64,000 nt of DNA from Ottowia sp. SB7-C50 (GTDB taxonomy: Bacteria; Pseudomonadota; Gammaproteobacteria; Burkholderiales; Burkholderiaceae_C), in NCBI RefSeq assembly GCF_033110285.1, contig NZ_CP136995.1, positions 1,426,001 through 1,490,000 of the forward strand. Direction: 5' to 3'. How positions within the stretch are numbered: position 1 is the first letter of the stretch; each line of letters opens with the position of its first letter. Positions 35,909-44,468 of the stretch are shown in pieces. Below the pieces are notes generated by a model that saw only the letters and a program-made list of their open reading frames with translations, made no database searches and was not told the origin of the DNA. Made by a program: the position numbers and the translations under genes.

Positions 35909-36865
35909 TCAATCCTGAAAGGGGTGCTGCGCGATCCAGTGTTGCGCAATGTCGATGCGGCGGCAGACCCACACATCCGGGTGCGCGGCGACGTGCGCCA
36001 TGAAGCGCTGCAGCGCCGTGATGCGCCCTGGCTTGCCGAGCAGGCGGCAGTGCATGCCGATGCTCATCATCTTGGGGCGGTCCAGGCCGCGCGGGTCGCC
36101 TTCGGCATACAGGGCGTCGAAGCTGTCCTTCATGTACTGGAAGAACGGGTCGGCGTGGCTGTAGCCCTGCGGCAGGGCGAAGCGCATGTCGTTGCAGTCG
36201 AGCGTGTAGGGCACGACCAGGTGCGGAACCACCTGGCCGTCGGTGCGCTGCACCTTCATCCAGAAGGGCAGGTCGTCTCCGTAGTAGTCGCTGTCGTACA
36301 GCAGCCGGCCGTCGTCCACCACCAGGCGGCGCGTGCGCGGGCTGTCGCGGCCGGTGTACCAGCCCAGCGGGCGCTCGCCAGTCTGGTGCTCGATCATGTC
36401 GAGCGCCTCGGCCATGTGGGCGCGCTCGGTGGCTTCGTCGATGGACTGGTAGTGGATCCACTTCAGGCCGTGGCAGGCGATTTCGTCGCCGCGCGCCTGG
36501 AAGGTCTTCACCACGTCCGGGTGTCGCGCCATGGCGGTGGCCACGCCAAAGACAGTGAGCGGCCAGCCGTGCGCATCGAATTCGCGCAGGATGCGCCACA
36601 CGCCAGCGCGCGAGCCGTATTCGTAGATGCCCTCCATGCTCATGTGGCGCTCGGGGTAGGCGGCCGGGTTGAACATTTCGGACAGGAACTGCTCGCTGGC
36701 TGCGTCGCCATGCAGCACGCAGTTTTCGCCGCCTTCCTCGTAGTTCAGGACAAACTGCACCGCAATGCGCGCGCCATTCGGCCAGCGGGCGTGCGGCACG
36801 TCGGCCCCGTAGCCCACCAGGTCGCGCGGGTAGGGCGCGGTGCTGTCGTAGGGAAGATGCTTCAT
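35909..36865 (-). CDS. puuE: Allantoinase, PuuE (polysaccharide-deacetylase fold)
   Basis: Hydrolyses allantoin to allantoate, the step between the UraD and AllC activities of the next gene. 318 residues, NodB-like fold. N-terminal PYDSTAPYPRDLVGYG, the VQFVLNYEEGGENCVLHGD segment near 37-55, and HMSMEGIYEYGSRAGVWR near 75-92 are characteristic of cofactor-independent allantoinases. Start overlaps the gntR stop (ATGA); stop lies 4 bases before uraD-allC, a tight operon. Confidence 0.93.
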   Translation of the reverse strand: MKHLPYDSTAPYPRDLVGYGADVPHARWPNGARIAVQFVLNYEEGGENCVLHGDAASEQFLSEMFNPAAYPERHMSMEGIYEYGSRAGVWRILREFDAHGWPLTVFGVATAMARHPDVVKTFQARGDEIACHGLKWIHYQSIDEATERAHMAEALDMIEHQTGERPLGWYTGRDSPRTRRLVVDDGRLLYDSDYYGDDLPFWMKVQRTDGQVVPHLVVPYTLDCNDMRFALPQGYSHADPFFQYMKDSFDALYAEGDPRGLDRPKMMSIGMHCRLLGKPGRITALQRFMAHVAAHPDVWVCRRIDIAQHWIAQHPFQD

Positions 36866-37569
36866 GCTATTGAATTGGTAGCTGCGACCGACCTTGCATG
36901 GCGCGCTGGGCGGGTTTTTTGTTGGGGTTCGGCAGCGGGACGGTCCAGGTTCAGCCCCGCTTCCACGTGGTCGAGGTGCTCACGCATCAGCTTGACGGCC
37001 TGCGTCACGTTGCCGCTGGCAAAGCAGGCCACCAGTTCGGCGTGCTCGGCGGCGGAGTCGTGGGCGGCGCTGCGGCTCTGGTACATCAGCGTGGCCACCG
37101 CGCAGCGGGCCAGCAGGTCGCGCAGCACCTGGGCCAGCACCTGGTTACCGATCAACTCGGCCATGCGCACATGAAAGTCGCCCAGCAGTTCGGTGCGGTC
37201 GGCGACGTCGTCGCGCGCGACGGCGGCCTGTTCCTGCGCCACGTGGGCACGCAAGGCATCGATCTCCGCCGGGCCCGCCGCGCGCACAAAGGCGCGCGTG
37301 AGTTCGACTTCGAGCATCCGGCGCACGGCGAACACCTGGCGCGCCTCGTCGGCCGACGGGCAGGCGACAAAGGCGCCGCGCGCCGGTGCCAGCGTGACCA
37401 GGCGCTTTTGCGACAGCTGAAACAGCGCCTGCCGCACCAGCGTGCGCGACACGCCGAACTGGTCGGCCAGCCGCTGCTCGGCCAGCTTGCCGCCCGGCTG
37501 CAGGCGATGATCGACGATGGCCCGGGTCAGGGCGGCGACGATCTGGTCGGTGCTGGAGCTTGCTTCCAT
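36862..37569 (-). CDS. GntR-family (FadR/FCD) regulator of purine catabolism
   Basis: 235 residues: N-terminal winged helix (LAEQRLADQFGVSRTLVRQA near 29-48, GAFVA wing) and a C-terminal helical FCD domain with metal/ligand residues (FHVRMAELIGN, EHAELVACFASG). First gene of the gntR-puuE-uraD/allC operon and divergent from uraH. A perfect 18-base palindrome in the divergent region is a strong operator candidate, so it probably represses both units until a purine or ureide binds. The final residues come from a dispersed repeat. Confidence 0.92.
   Translation of the reverse strand: MEASSSTDQIVAALTRAIVDHRLQPGGKLAEQRLADQFGVSRTLVRQALFQLSQKRLVTLAPARGAFVACPSADEARQVFAVRRMLEVELTRAFVRAAGPAEIDALRAHVAQEQAAVARDDVADRTELLGDFHVRMAELIGNQVLAQVLRDLLARCAVATLMYQSRSAAHDSAAEHAELVACFASGNVTQAVKLMREHLDHVEAGLNLDRPAAEPQQKTRPARHARSVAATNSIA
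36866..36882. repeat. Family A inverted repeat, copy 11
   Basis: gctattgaattggtagc. Encodes the last residues of GntR (ATNSIA) right next to the ATGA junction with puuE. Confidence 0.7.
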
Positions 37570-37595
37570 GGCGCGCCATCATAGGCAGTTAGGCG

Positions 37596-37613
37596 AAAAG
37601 TGTATACACTTTT
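37596..37613. promoter_or_regulatory. Probable GntR operator palindrome
   Basis: AAAAGTGTATACACTTTT, a perfect 18-base palindrome midway between the divergent gntR and uraH starts. Size and symmetry fit FadR/VanR-type operators (T-G-T-N-A-C-A core). Confidence 0.75.
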
Positions 37614-37640
37614 GTGAACGCAATGGAAGGAGCCACAGGC

Positions 37641-37994
37641 ATGGGCTTGAGCACGCACGTTCTGGACACGGTACACGGCACGCCCGCCGCAGGCATGCGG
37701 GTGACGCTGTATGAAACGCATGGCGATGTCGCCACGCTGGTCAGGCGCTTCACGCTGAACGCCGATGGCCGCAACCCCGACGGCCCGCTGTACGACGACG
37801 CCAGCCTGAAGACCGGCACCTACCGGCTGGCGTTTGAGGTGGCGGCGTACTTTCGCGCCAGGGGCGTGGCGCTGCCCGATCCGCCTTTTCTCGACGTCGT
37901 GCACATCGACTTCGGCGTCGCGCACGCCGACCAGCACTACCACGTGCCGCTGCTGTGCAGCCCGTGGAGCTATTCGACCTATCGGGGGTCGTGA
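37641..37994 (+). CDS. uraH: 5-hydroxyisourate hydrolase (transthyretin-like)
   Basis: Converts 5-hydroxyisourate to OHCU, the substrate of UraD. The ATG at 37641 with ggaaggag at 37625-37632 gives 117 residues; in-frame starts upstream would overlap the operator. Signature N-terminus LSTHVLDTVHGTPAAGM and the C-terminal PWSYSTYRGS tetrad of the family are intact. Cytoplasmic, no signal peptide. Divergent from the gntR operon and presumably under the same regulator. Confidence 0.96.
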   Translation: MGLSTHVLDTVHGTPAAGMRVTLYETHGDVATLVRRFTLNADGRNPDGPLYDDASLKTGTYRLAFEVAAYFRARGVALPDPPFLDVVHIDFGVAHADQHYHVPLLCSPWSYSTYRGS

Positions 37995-38010
37995 CGCGTC
38001 GCGGCACCCG

Positions 38011-38598
38011 TCAATCCTGGCCTTCGGTCAGCGTGTCGAGCTGCCATTTGCCGCTCTTGTGCCAGAGCCAGGTGTCGGTGTAGATCAGCCCGCCGATCAA
38101 TTTGGGCGGCGGAAACGGGTCGGCGGCGCGCACGATGCGCTCGATCTGGCGCATCACCTCGGGCGCATGGCGCGGCGCGCGCATCCAGCTGATCGTGCCC
38201 ACGCGGCCCTGGCCGTCCACGTGCACCTGCAGCACGCCGATCGCGTACAGCAGCGGCGGCATGCGGCCCTGGTAGATGCTGTCGGCATTCATGCCGTAGA
38301 TGTGCCGCGCGGCGTCCTTGCGGTAGGCGCGCGCCGTGGCCGCGTCCGACGCATCCGGCACCGGCACCGGCCGTGCGGACGATTGGCCCGCGGCGGGCCG
38401 TACGCGTTTGCGTGCCTTGATCGGGGCGGCCTTGCGCGCCGGCTTGGCCTGCGGCTTGCCCTTGGCCACTGGCGCGGCGGCCGGGCGCACCTGGCCCACG
38501 GCGACGTGGCTCAGGCACGCGCTCATCGCCACGCCGGCGCAGGCCAGCCACCAGGCGATGGAACGGCGCAGGGGGTGAATGCGAAGGGGTGCGGGCAA
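38011..38598 (-). CDS. TonB-like C-terminal domain protein, probably periplasmic
   Basis: 195-residue protein. N-terminal hydrophobic segment near 12-33 (SIAWWLACAGVAMSACLSHV) is a signal or anchor, possibly a lipoprotein signal. A Pro/Ala/Lys-rich linker follows (about 38-85), then a TonB-C-like domain (LLYAIGVLQVHVDGQGRV near 115-132, ISWMRAPRHAPEVMRQIERI). No TonB-dependent receptor is nearby. It may be a cell-envelope protein unrelated to purine use. Confidence 0.65.
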   Translation of the reverse strand: MPAPLRIHPLRRSIAWWLACAGVAMSACLSHVAVGQVRPAAAPVAKGKPQAKPARKAAPIKARKRVRPAAGQSSARPVPVPDASDAATARAYRKDAARHIYGMNADSIYQGRMPPLLYAIGVLQVHVDGQGRVGTISWMRAPRHAPEVMRQIERIVRAADPFPPPKLIGGLIYTDTWLWHKSGKWQLDTLTEGQD

Positions 38599-38657
38599 GG
38601 ACTCGTCTCCGGCATCGGGCGGCGAATCGCGCCCGCGTGCATACTTTCTGCAACGCC

Positions 38658-39500
38658 ATGTCGCTTGTCAATCGGAGCAAGACCCATCCCGTGCGCGATA
38701 TCGATGAACTATTGAAGCAACTGCGCCAGGGCGCGCGCGCGGTGCTGGTGAGCGTGGCGCAGACCGAGGGCTCGACCCCGCGCGAAGTGGGCGCGTGGAT
38801 GGCGGTGCTGGCCGATACCACCGTCGGCACCGTGGGCGGTGGCCAGCTGGAGTGGCAGGCCATGCAGCATGCGCGGCAACTGCTGGTGGATGCGGGCGGG
38901 GCGCTGCGGCAGCGCTATCCGCTCGGGCCCAGCCTGGGCCAGTGCTGCGGCGGCGTGGTGCACCTGGATTTCGAGCGACTCGATGGCGCGTCGGCCGACG
39001 CGTTACGACAGCGCCTGGCGGGGCATCGCCGCCACCTCGCCGTGTTTGGCGCCGGCCACGTGGGGCAGGCGCTGGTGCGGATGGCGGGTGAACTGCCTTT
39101 GACGATCAGCTGGATCGACAGCCGCGACGAGCCTCCGCTGCAGGACAGCGTGCCGCTGCGGTGCGAACATTCAGACCCGCCCCAGGCGGCGGTGCGCGAC
39201 CTGCCTGCCGGCGCCAGCGTGCTGATCATGACCCACAGTCACGCGGAAGACCTGGATATCGTGGCGGCCTGCCTGGTGCGCCAGCGCGATCAGGGTGATC
39301 TGGGCTACATCGGCCTCATTGGCAGCGACACCAAGTGGGCCTCGTTCCGGCAGCGCCTGCTGGCGCGCGGCCTGTCGAACGACGACCTGCGGCGCGTCAC
39401 GTGCCCCATCGGCGTGCCTGGCATCCAGGGCAAGCAGCCGGCGGTCGTGGCGCTGGCGGCGCTGGCGCAGGTCATGCAGACGGTGGCACCCGCCCGTTGA
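38658..39500 (+). CDS. xdhC: Xanthine dehydrogenase accessory protein XdhC
   Basis: Binds molybdenum cofactor and promotes its sulfuration and insertion into xanthine dehydrogenase. The ATG at 38658 gives 280 residues. Features: TEGSTPREVGAWMAVL near 35-50, GTVGGGQLEW, the SLGQCCGGVVHL Cys pair near 95, and a Rossmann segment LAVFGAGHVGQALVRM near 128-143. No xdhA/xdhB in the window, so its partner enzyme lies elsewhere. Frame is open further upstream but overlaps the divergent gene. Confidence 0.9.
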   Translation: MSLVNRSKTHPVRDIDELLKQLRQGARAVLVSVAQTEGSTPREVGAWMAVLADTTVGTVGGGQLEWQAMQHARQLLVDAGGALRQRYPLGPSLGQCCGGVVHLDFERLDGASADALRQRLAGHRRHLAVFGAGHVGQALVRMAGELPLTISWIDSRDEPPLQDSVPLRCEHSDPPQAAVRDLPAGASVLIMTHSHAEDLDIVAACLVRQRDQGDLGYIGLIGSDTKWASFRQRLLARGLSNDDLRRVTCPIGVPGIQGKQPAVVALAALAQVMQTVAPAR

Positions 39501-39510
39501 TCGCGCGGAC

Positions 39511-39538
39511 AAAAAAATGGCGCCGTCCTGCGGCGCCA
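39511..39538 (-). terminator. Rho-independent terminator of the small basic protein gene
   Basis: On the minus strand tggcgccg-caggac... forms tggcgccg/cggcgcca followed by seven T. It lies 38 bases after the stop of the 52-residue gene and also closes xdhC from the other side. Confidence 0.85.
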
Positions 39539-39575
39539 CGGCGGGTTCACGCCGGCCCCTGCCGGCGGTCCGCCA

Positions 39576-39734
39576 TCAACCCTGGTGCGGGCGCTTGCCG
39601 GGGTTCTTCTTGCTGCGGGTGTGCGAGCCGCGCTCCTGGCTGCGGCGCTGACCAACGGCCAGCTTCTTGACCGGGGCGCCGGGCAGCGGTGCGGTGGCCT
39701 TGCGCATGGCTTCGGTGACGATCTTGTTGCCCAT
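39576..39734 (-). CDS. Small basic protein, 52 residues, unknown function
   Basis: Short gene: ATG at 39734 to TGA at 39576. The product starts MGNKIVTEAMRKATAPLPG and ends RSKKNPGKRPHQG; about a quarter of the residues are Lys or Arg and there is no membrane segment. The ATG has ggacaccacatc upstream, a modest Shine-Dalgarno. A clean terminator follows, which supports a real gene. Lies downstream of mnmH on the same strand. It may bind nucleic acid, judged only from charge. Confidence 0.6.
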   Translation of the reverse strand: MGNKIVTEAMRKATAPLPGAPVKKLAVGQRRSQERGSHTRSKKNPGKRPHQG

Positions 39735-39847
39735 GATGTGGTGTCCTTGTGTGTGCGTTGGATGGAAAACCCGTCATTTTCGCCGATTTTGCAGACACCC
39801 GGCTCGGGTCGCCGGCAAAGCGGCGCCGCAGCCGCCCGGCTCCAGGC

Positions 39848-40927
39848 TCAAGCGCTCGCCAGCGCGGCGCTGTCGCTCTGCAGAATGGCATGCGCCGCCT
39901 GCGCCAGCGCCGGGGGCGAGCGGTCGGTCAGCGGCGCGACCAAAGCCTGGTCGAACTGGGCGAAGTTGCGGCGCGTCGATGTGGCGTAGCCGGGGTCGTA
40001 GTGCCGCGCCAGCAGATCGCGCACCACGGCTTCGGTCCGTCCGGCGGCCACCTGCGCCTTCCAGTCGTCGATGACGGCATGGCCGCGCAGGGCGACCAGC
40101 GTGTCCAGCCGCTGGCAGAAGAAAACCGGGTCGCTCACAAAGAAGGGGTAGTCCTCAAGCAGCAGCGTCACGCGTTCGTCGTCCGACAGTTCGACCCGCA
40201 CGCAGGGGCTGGCGCGCATGGCGTCGATCAACGCATCGGGCAGGGTGCAGTTGCCGACTTTCTTGCTTTCCGCCTCGACGTACACGGTGCGCGCGGCGTC
40301 GAAGCTGCGCAGCGTGTCCCACACGCGCATCTCGAAATGCTTCTGGCTGGGCTGCGGCCGGCCCGGGATCAGGCCCAGCACCGACGCGCGGTGGCTGGCC
40401 AGGTCTTCCAGGTCCAGCACCTGGGCGCCCGCGTCGCGCAGCGCATGCAGCAGCCGGGTCTTGCCCGAGCCCGTGGGCCCGCACACCACGCGGTAGCGCA
40501 GGCGCGCGGCCTGCGCGGGCAGGTCGTCGCGCATGGCCGTGCGAAAGGCCTTGTAGCCGCCTTCGATCAGCGTGACCCGAAAGCCGATCTGCCCCAGCAC
40601 CAGCGACAGCGCGCCGCTGCGCTGGCCGCCACGCCAGCAATACACCAGCGGCTGCCAGCTTTTTGGCTTGTCCATGGCGTCGCGCTCGATGTGGCTGGCG
40701 ATGTTGCGCGACACCAGCGCGGCGCCCAGCTTGCGGGCCTCGAAGGGGTTGACCTGCTTGTACAGCGTGCCCACGCGGGCGCGCTCCTCGTCGTTCAGGC
40801 TCGGCCAGTTGACGGCGCCGGGCAGCCGGTCGTGCGCGTATTCGCTTTCACTGCGCGCGTCGATCACGGCACTGAAGCGGTCCAGCTGCGCCAGCGCGTC
40901 GCTGGCAGAAATCGAATGCACGCTCAC
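39848..40927 (-). CDS. mnmH: tRNA 2-selenouridine synthase
   Basis: Replaces sulfur by selenium in 2-thiouridine at the tRNA wobble position. 359 residues: N-terminal rhodanese domain (DARSESEYAHDRLPGAVNWP near 23-42; catalytic Cys in YCWRGGQRS near 96) and a C-terminal P-loop domain (CGPTGSGKTRLLHAL near 148-162). Start overlaps the stop of the esterase gene by four bases. No selD is seen in the window. Confidence 0.94.
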   Translation of the reverse strand: MSVHSISASDALAQLDRFSAVIDARSESEYAHDRLPGAVNWPSLNDEERARVGTLYKQVNPFEARKLGAALVSRNIASHIERDAMDKPKSWQPLVYCWRGGQRSGALSLVLGQIGFRVTLIEGGYKAFRTAMRDDLPAQAARLRYRVVCGPTGSGKTRLLHALRDAGAQVLDLEDLASHRASVLGLIPGRPQPSQKHFEMRVWDTLRSFDAARTVYVEAESKKVGNCTLPDALIDAMRASPCVRVELSDDERVTLLLEDYPFFVSDPVFFCQRLDTLVALRGHAVIDDWKAQVAAGRTEAVVRDLLARHYDPGYATSTRRNFAQFDQALVAPLTDRSPPALAQAAHAILQSDSAALASA

Positions 40928-41568
40928 TTCGTCTTCAACAGCTTCTGAAGTTCGGGCCAGACGTTGCCCAGGATGATGGGGTGCGCCTCGGCCAGCGGGT
41001 GGATGCGGTCTTTCTGGAACAGTTCCACCGGGTTCGCCCGGTCGGCCACGCCCTGCAGCAGAAACGGCACCAGCGCGGCACGCTGCGCCTTGGCAACCTG
41101 GGCAAACAGCGCGCGAAAGCGCTGACCGTAGTCCGCCCCATAGTTGGGCGGCACCTGCATGCCCACCAGCAGCACCTTGGCGCCCGCAGCCTGCGCGGCC
41201 TGGGTCATGGCGACCAGGTTGGCTTCGGTCATGTCCAGCGACAGGCCGCGCAGCGCGTCGTTGCCGCCCAGCTCGATCACCACCACCGCGGGCTGGTGTG
41301 TCTTCAGCAGCGCGGGCAGGCGCGCGCGGCCACCGGCCGTGGTGTCGCCCGACACGCTGGCGTTGACGACCTGCCCCACGATCTTTTCTGCCGCCAGCTT
41401 GTTCTGCAGCAGCGCCACCCAGCCCGTGCCGCGGGCGATGCCGTATTCGGCACTGAGCGAATCGCCCACCACCAGCACGGTGGGCGCCCCGGCCGCGCCG
41501 GCCAGGCGGGTGACGCCTGCCCCCAGCACGGCGAACAGGCCCGAGCGGATAAAGTGTCGTCGGTTCAA
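40924..41568 (-). CDS. SGNH esterase, TesA-like (arylesterase/lysophospholipase)
   Basis: Periplasmic GDSL/SGNH hydrolase. No ATG fits; a TTG at 41568 (LNRRHFIRSGLFAVLG) is the best start and gives 214 residues. RR followed by a hydrophobic stretch suggests a Sec or Tat signal. Catalytic blocks: GDSLSAEYG (Ser), NASVSGDTTAGG (Gly), ELGGNDALRG (Asn) and the DRIHPLAEAH Asp-His pair. Divergent, 16 bases away, from a LolD-like ATPase, the arrangement seen for tesA and ybbA in enterobacteria. Confidence 0.88.
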   Translation of the reverse strand: MNRRHFIRSGLFAVLGAGVTRLAGAAGAPTVLVVGDSLSAEYGIARGTGWVALLQNKLAAEKIVGQVVNASVSGDTTAGGRARLPALLKTHQPAVVVIELGGNDALRGLSLDMTEANLVAMTQAAQAAGAKVLLVGMQVPPNYGADYGQRFRALFAQVAKAQRAALVPFLLQGVADRANPVELFQKDRIHPLAEAHPIILGNVWPELQKLLKTK

Positions 41569-41584
41569 AAAAACGGCTCTTTCA

Positions 41585-42325
<741 letters not shown>

Positions 42326-42691
42326 CGGCTGGCGTTCAGTACAAGAGGGGGCGGCGTCATCGGTACGCGCCGCGACGACCTGTTGCAGCTATGACGCGCG
42401 TCATGCTCCCGACGCATTTGCTGCTATTTAAATAGCAATAAATCCTTGCAAGGCAAGCGCTGCGGGCTGCTTTGTGGGTTGGTGCTTCACAGAGGCCCTT
42501 GGGCCATCCGTCATCGCGTCCATCACTTAGCGCACACCGCGCGTCGGCGCCGGCTGACAAGACCGGCGCATGGCCCTGCGCACACTCCATTCACCGATGC
42601 GACAAGCACTCACCGAGATGCCGCGTCGGGACGAGGTGACCTCGTCTGGCTTTTTTCAACCGACATACCCGTATGCAAGGAGCATCACACC
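42326..42691. other. Intergenic region with one family A repeat
   Basis: 366 bases between the ABC ATPase and the glycine-zipper gene. It contains a repeat near 42423 and an aaggag at 42677-42682 before the next start. Short frames present lack family resemblance. I see no permease remnant. Confidence 0.5.
42423..42461. repeat. Family A inverted repeat, copy 12
   Basis: gctatttaaatagc (perfect palindrome, 42423-42436), then aataaatccttgcaaggcaa and gcgctg, the two-part family layout. Confidence 0.8.
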
Positions 42692-44384
42692 ATGGCAGCA
42701 GATCGCATCGCGGCGGACCGCAACGAAGATCCCATCACCGGCGAGCCCGGCGCGCACCCTGTCGGCACAGGCCTCGGTGCAGCGGGTGGCGCAGCAGCCG
42801 GCGCGGCGCTTGGCACGGCTGTGGCCGGCCCGGTGGGCACCGTGGTGGGCGGCATCATCGGCGCGGTGACCGGTGGCTTGGCCGGCAAGGACGTGGCCGA
42901 AAGCCTGGATCCGACTTTGGGCGGCGAACCGTCTGAACACAAGGTGGCCACGGGTGTGGGCGCCTCGGGCGGCGCGCTGGCTGGTGCGGCCATGGGTTCT
43001 GTCGCCGGCCCGTTGGGCACGGTGGCGGGCGCGGCCATTGGCGCAGCGGCGGGCGGCCTGGCCGGCAAGGGTGTGGGCGAAGTGGTCAACCCCAAGGCAG
43101 ATGACCAACTGAACGAACACCACCTGGCGACCGGCACGGGCGCTGGCGCCGGCGCGCTGGCCGGTGCCACCGTGGGCCTGGCAGGCGGGCCGGTGGGTGC
43201 CATCGTCGGTGCGGCCGTCGGCGGCATCGCCGGCGCCAAGGCCGGTGAAGGCCTGGGCGAGGTGGTCAACCCCAAGGCCGGTGACCAACTGCACGAGCAC
43301 CAACTGGCCAGCGGCACGGGCGCGGGCGCCGGTGCGCTGACCGGCGCCGCCGTCGGCGCCGTGGCCGGCCCTGTGGGTGCTGCCGTGGGCGCTGCCGTCG
43401 GCGCAGGTCTGGGTGCACAGGCTGGCAAGGGCCTGGGTGAGGCGGTGAACCCCAAGGTGGGCGACGAGGTGGGTGACCACAATCTGGCGACCGGTACCGG
43501 CGCTGGTGCTGGCGCTGCCACGGGCGCTCTGGTGGGCGCCGTGGGGGGGACCGGTCGGCATGGCGGTTGGCGCCGCTGTGGGCGGCCTGGCGGGCGGTGC
43601 CGTGGCGCACGGCGCTGCCGAGGTGGTGAATCCCGCCGCCGAGGATGCCTACTGGCGCACGGCCTACGCCACGCGCCCCGGCTATGTGGCCGGCTATGAC
43701 TACGACGCCGACTACGCCGGCGCTTATCGCATGGGCTACGAAGGCCGCGGCCGCTACGCCGGCCGCCGCTGGGACGACATCGAAGGCTCGCTGCGCGCCG
43801 ACTGGGAACGCGCGAAGGACCGCTCTCGCCTGACCTGGGACCAGGCCCGCTACGCCGTGCGTGACGCATGGGACCGTGTGGATGGCCATGACGCCGCTGG
43901 CGCGCCGAAAATGACAGACACCGCAGCCGGCATGGTGGACAACCACCCGGTCGGCACGACGGTCGGCGGCCTGGGTGGCGCGGCGGCGGGTGCGGCCATG
44001 GGCGCTGTCGCCGGCCCGGTGGGCATGGCGGCTGGCGCGGTGGCTGGTGCGCTGGCTGGCGCCGCCGCAGGCCACGGTGTGGCCCGCGCGGTCAACCCGA
44101 CCGCTGAAGACGCGTACTGGCGCGACAGCTACACGCTGGCGCCCGGCTACCGCGACGGCTACACCTACGACGATTACGGCCCTGCCTATCGCCTGGGTTA
44201 CGACGGCTACGGCCGCTACACCGGTCGCACGTACGACGAAGTCGAGCCCACGCTGGCCCGCGAATGGGACGCCATCAAGGGCAAGTCGCGTCTGACCTGG
44301 GAAGAGGCCAAGGCCTCCACCCGCGCGGCGTGGCACCGCATTGAGCGGGCGCTGCCGGGCGACTTTGACGGCGACGGTCGTTGA
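42692..44384 (+). pseudogene. Glycine-zipper repeat protein with duplicated YWR domain, +1 frameshift
   Basis: From the ATG at 42692 (aaggag upstream), about 563 residues if one base is removed from a seven-G run at 43543-43549, where six keep frame (VGGPVGM). There are six copies of a roughly 60-residue unit: HxLATGTGAGAG..., G-P-V-G-x-x-V-G core, then GxGLGEVVNPKxxD. Units 1-5 are contiguous (about 18-317); unit 6 is at about 408-465. Two copies of a Tyr/Trp-rich domain (AYWRxxY ... SRLTWxxA ... AW) follow units 5 and 6. The Gly-zipper helices suggest membrane or oligomer insertion; relatives resemble stress-related and cell-envelope glycine-zipper proteins. No signal peptide. Function unknown. 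Confidence 0.8.
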
Positions 44385-44399
44385 TTCCGGCGCTTCGGT

Positions 44400-44430
44400 A
44401 AAAAAGCGGCGCTTCGGCGCCGTTTTTTTT
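44400..44430. terminator. Bidirectional terminator
   Basis: aaaaaagcggcgc-ttcg-gcgccgttttttt: strong stem with a UUCG tetraloop, A tract on one side and T tract on the other. It ends both the glycine-zipper gene and the convergent cardiolipin synthase gene. Confidence 0.92.
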
Positions 44431-44468
44431 GCGTGCCATGCGCCTTCAGGCACAGGTTTTCACGCCGG

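Noticed and set aside
42760..43640. Regular repeats about 180 bases apart, considered as a CRISPR or satellite array
   Set aside because: They are coding repeats of the glycine-zipper protein, with spacing of 60 codons and codon-level variation.
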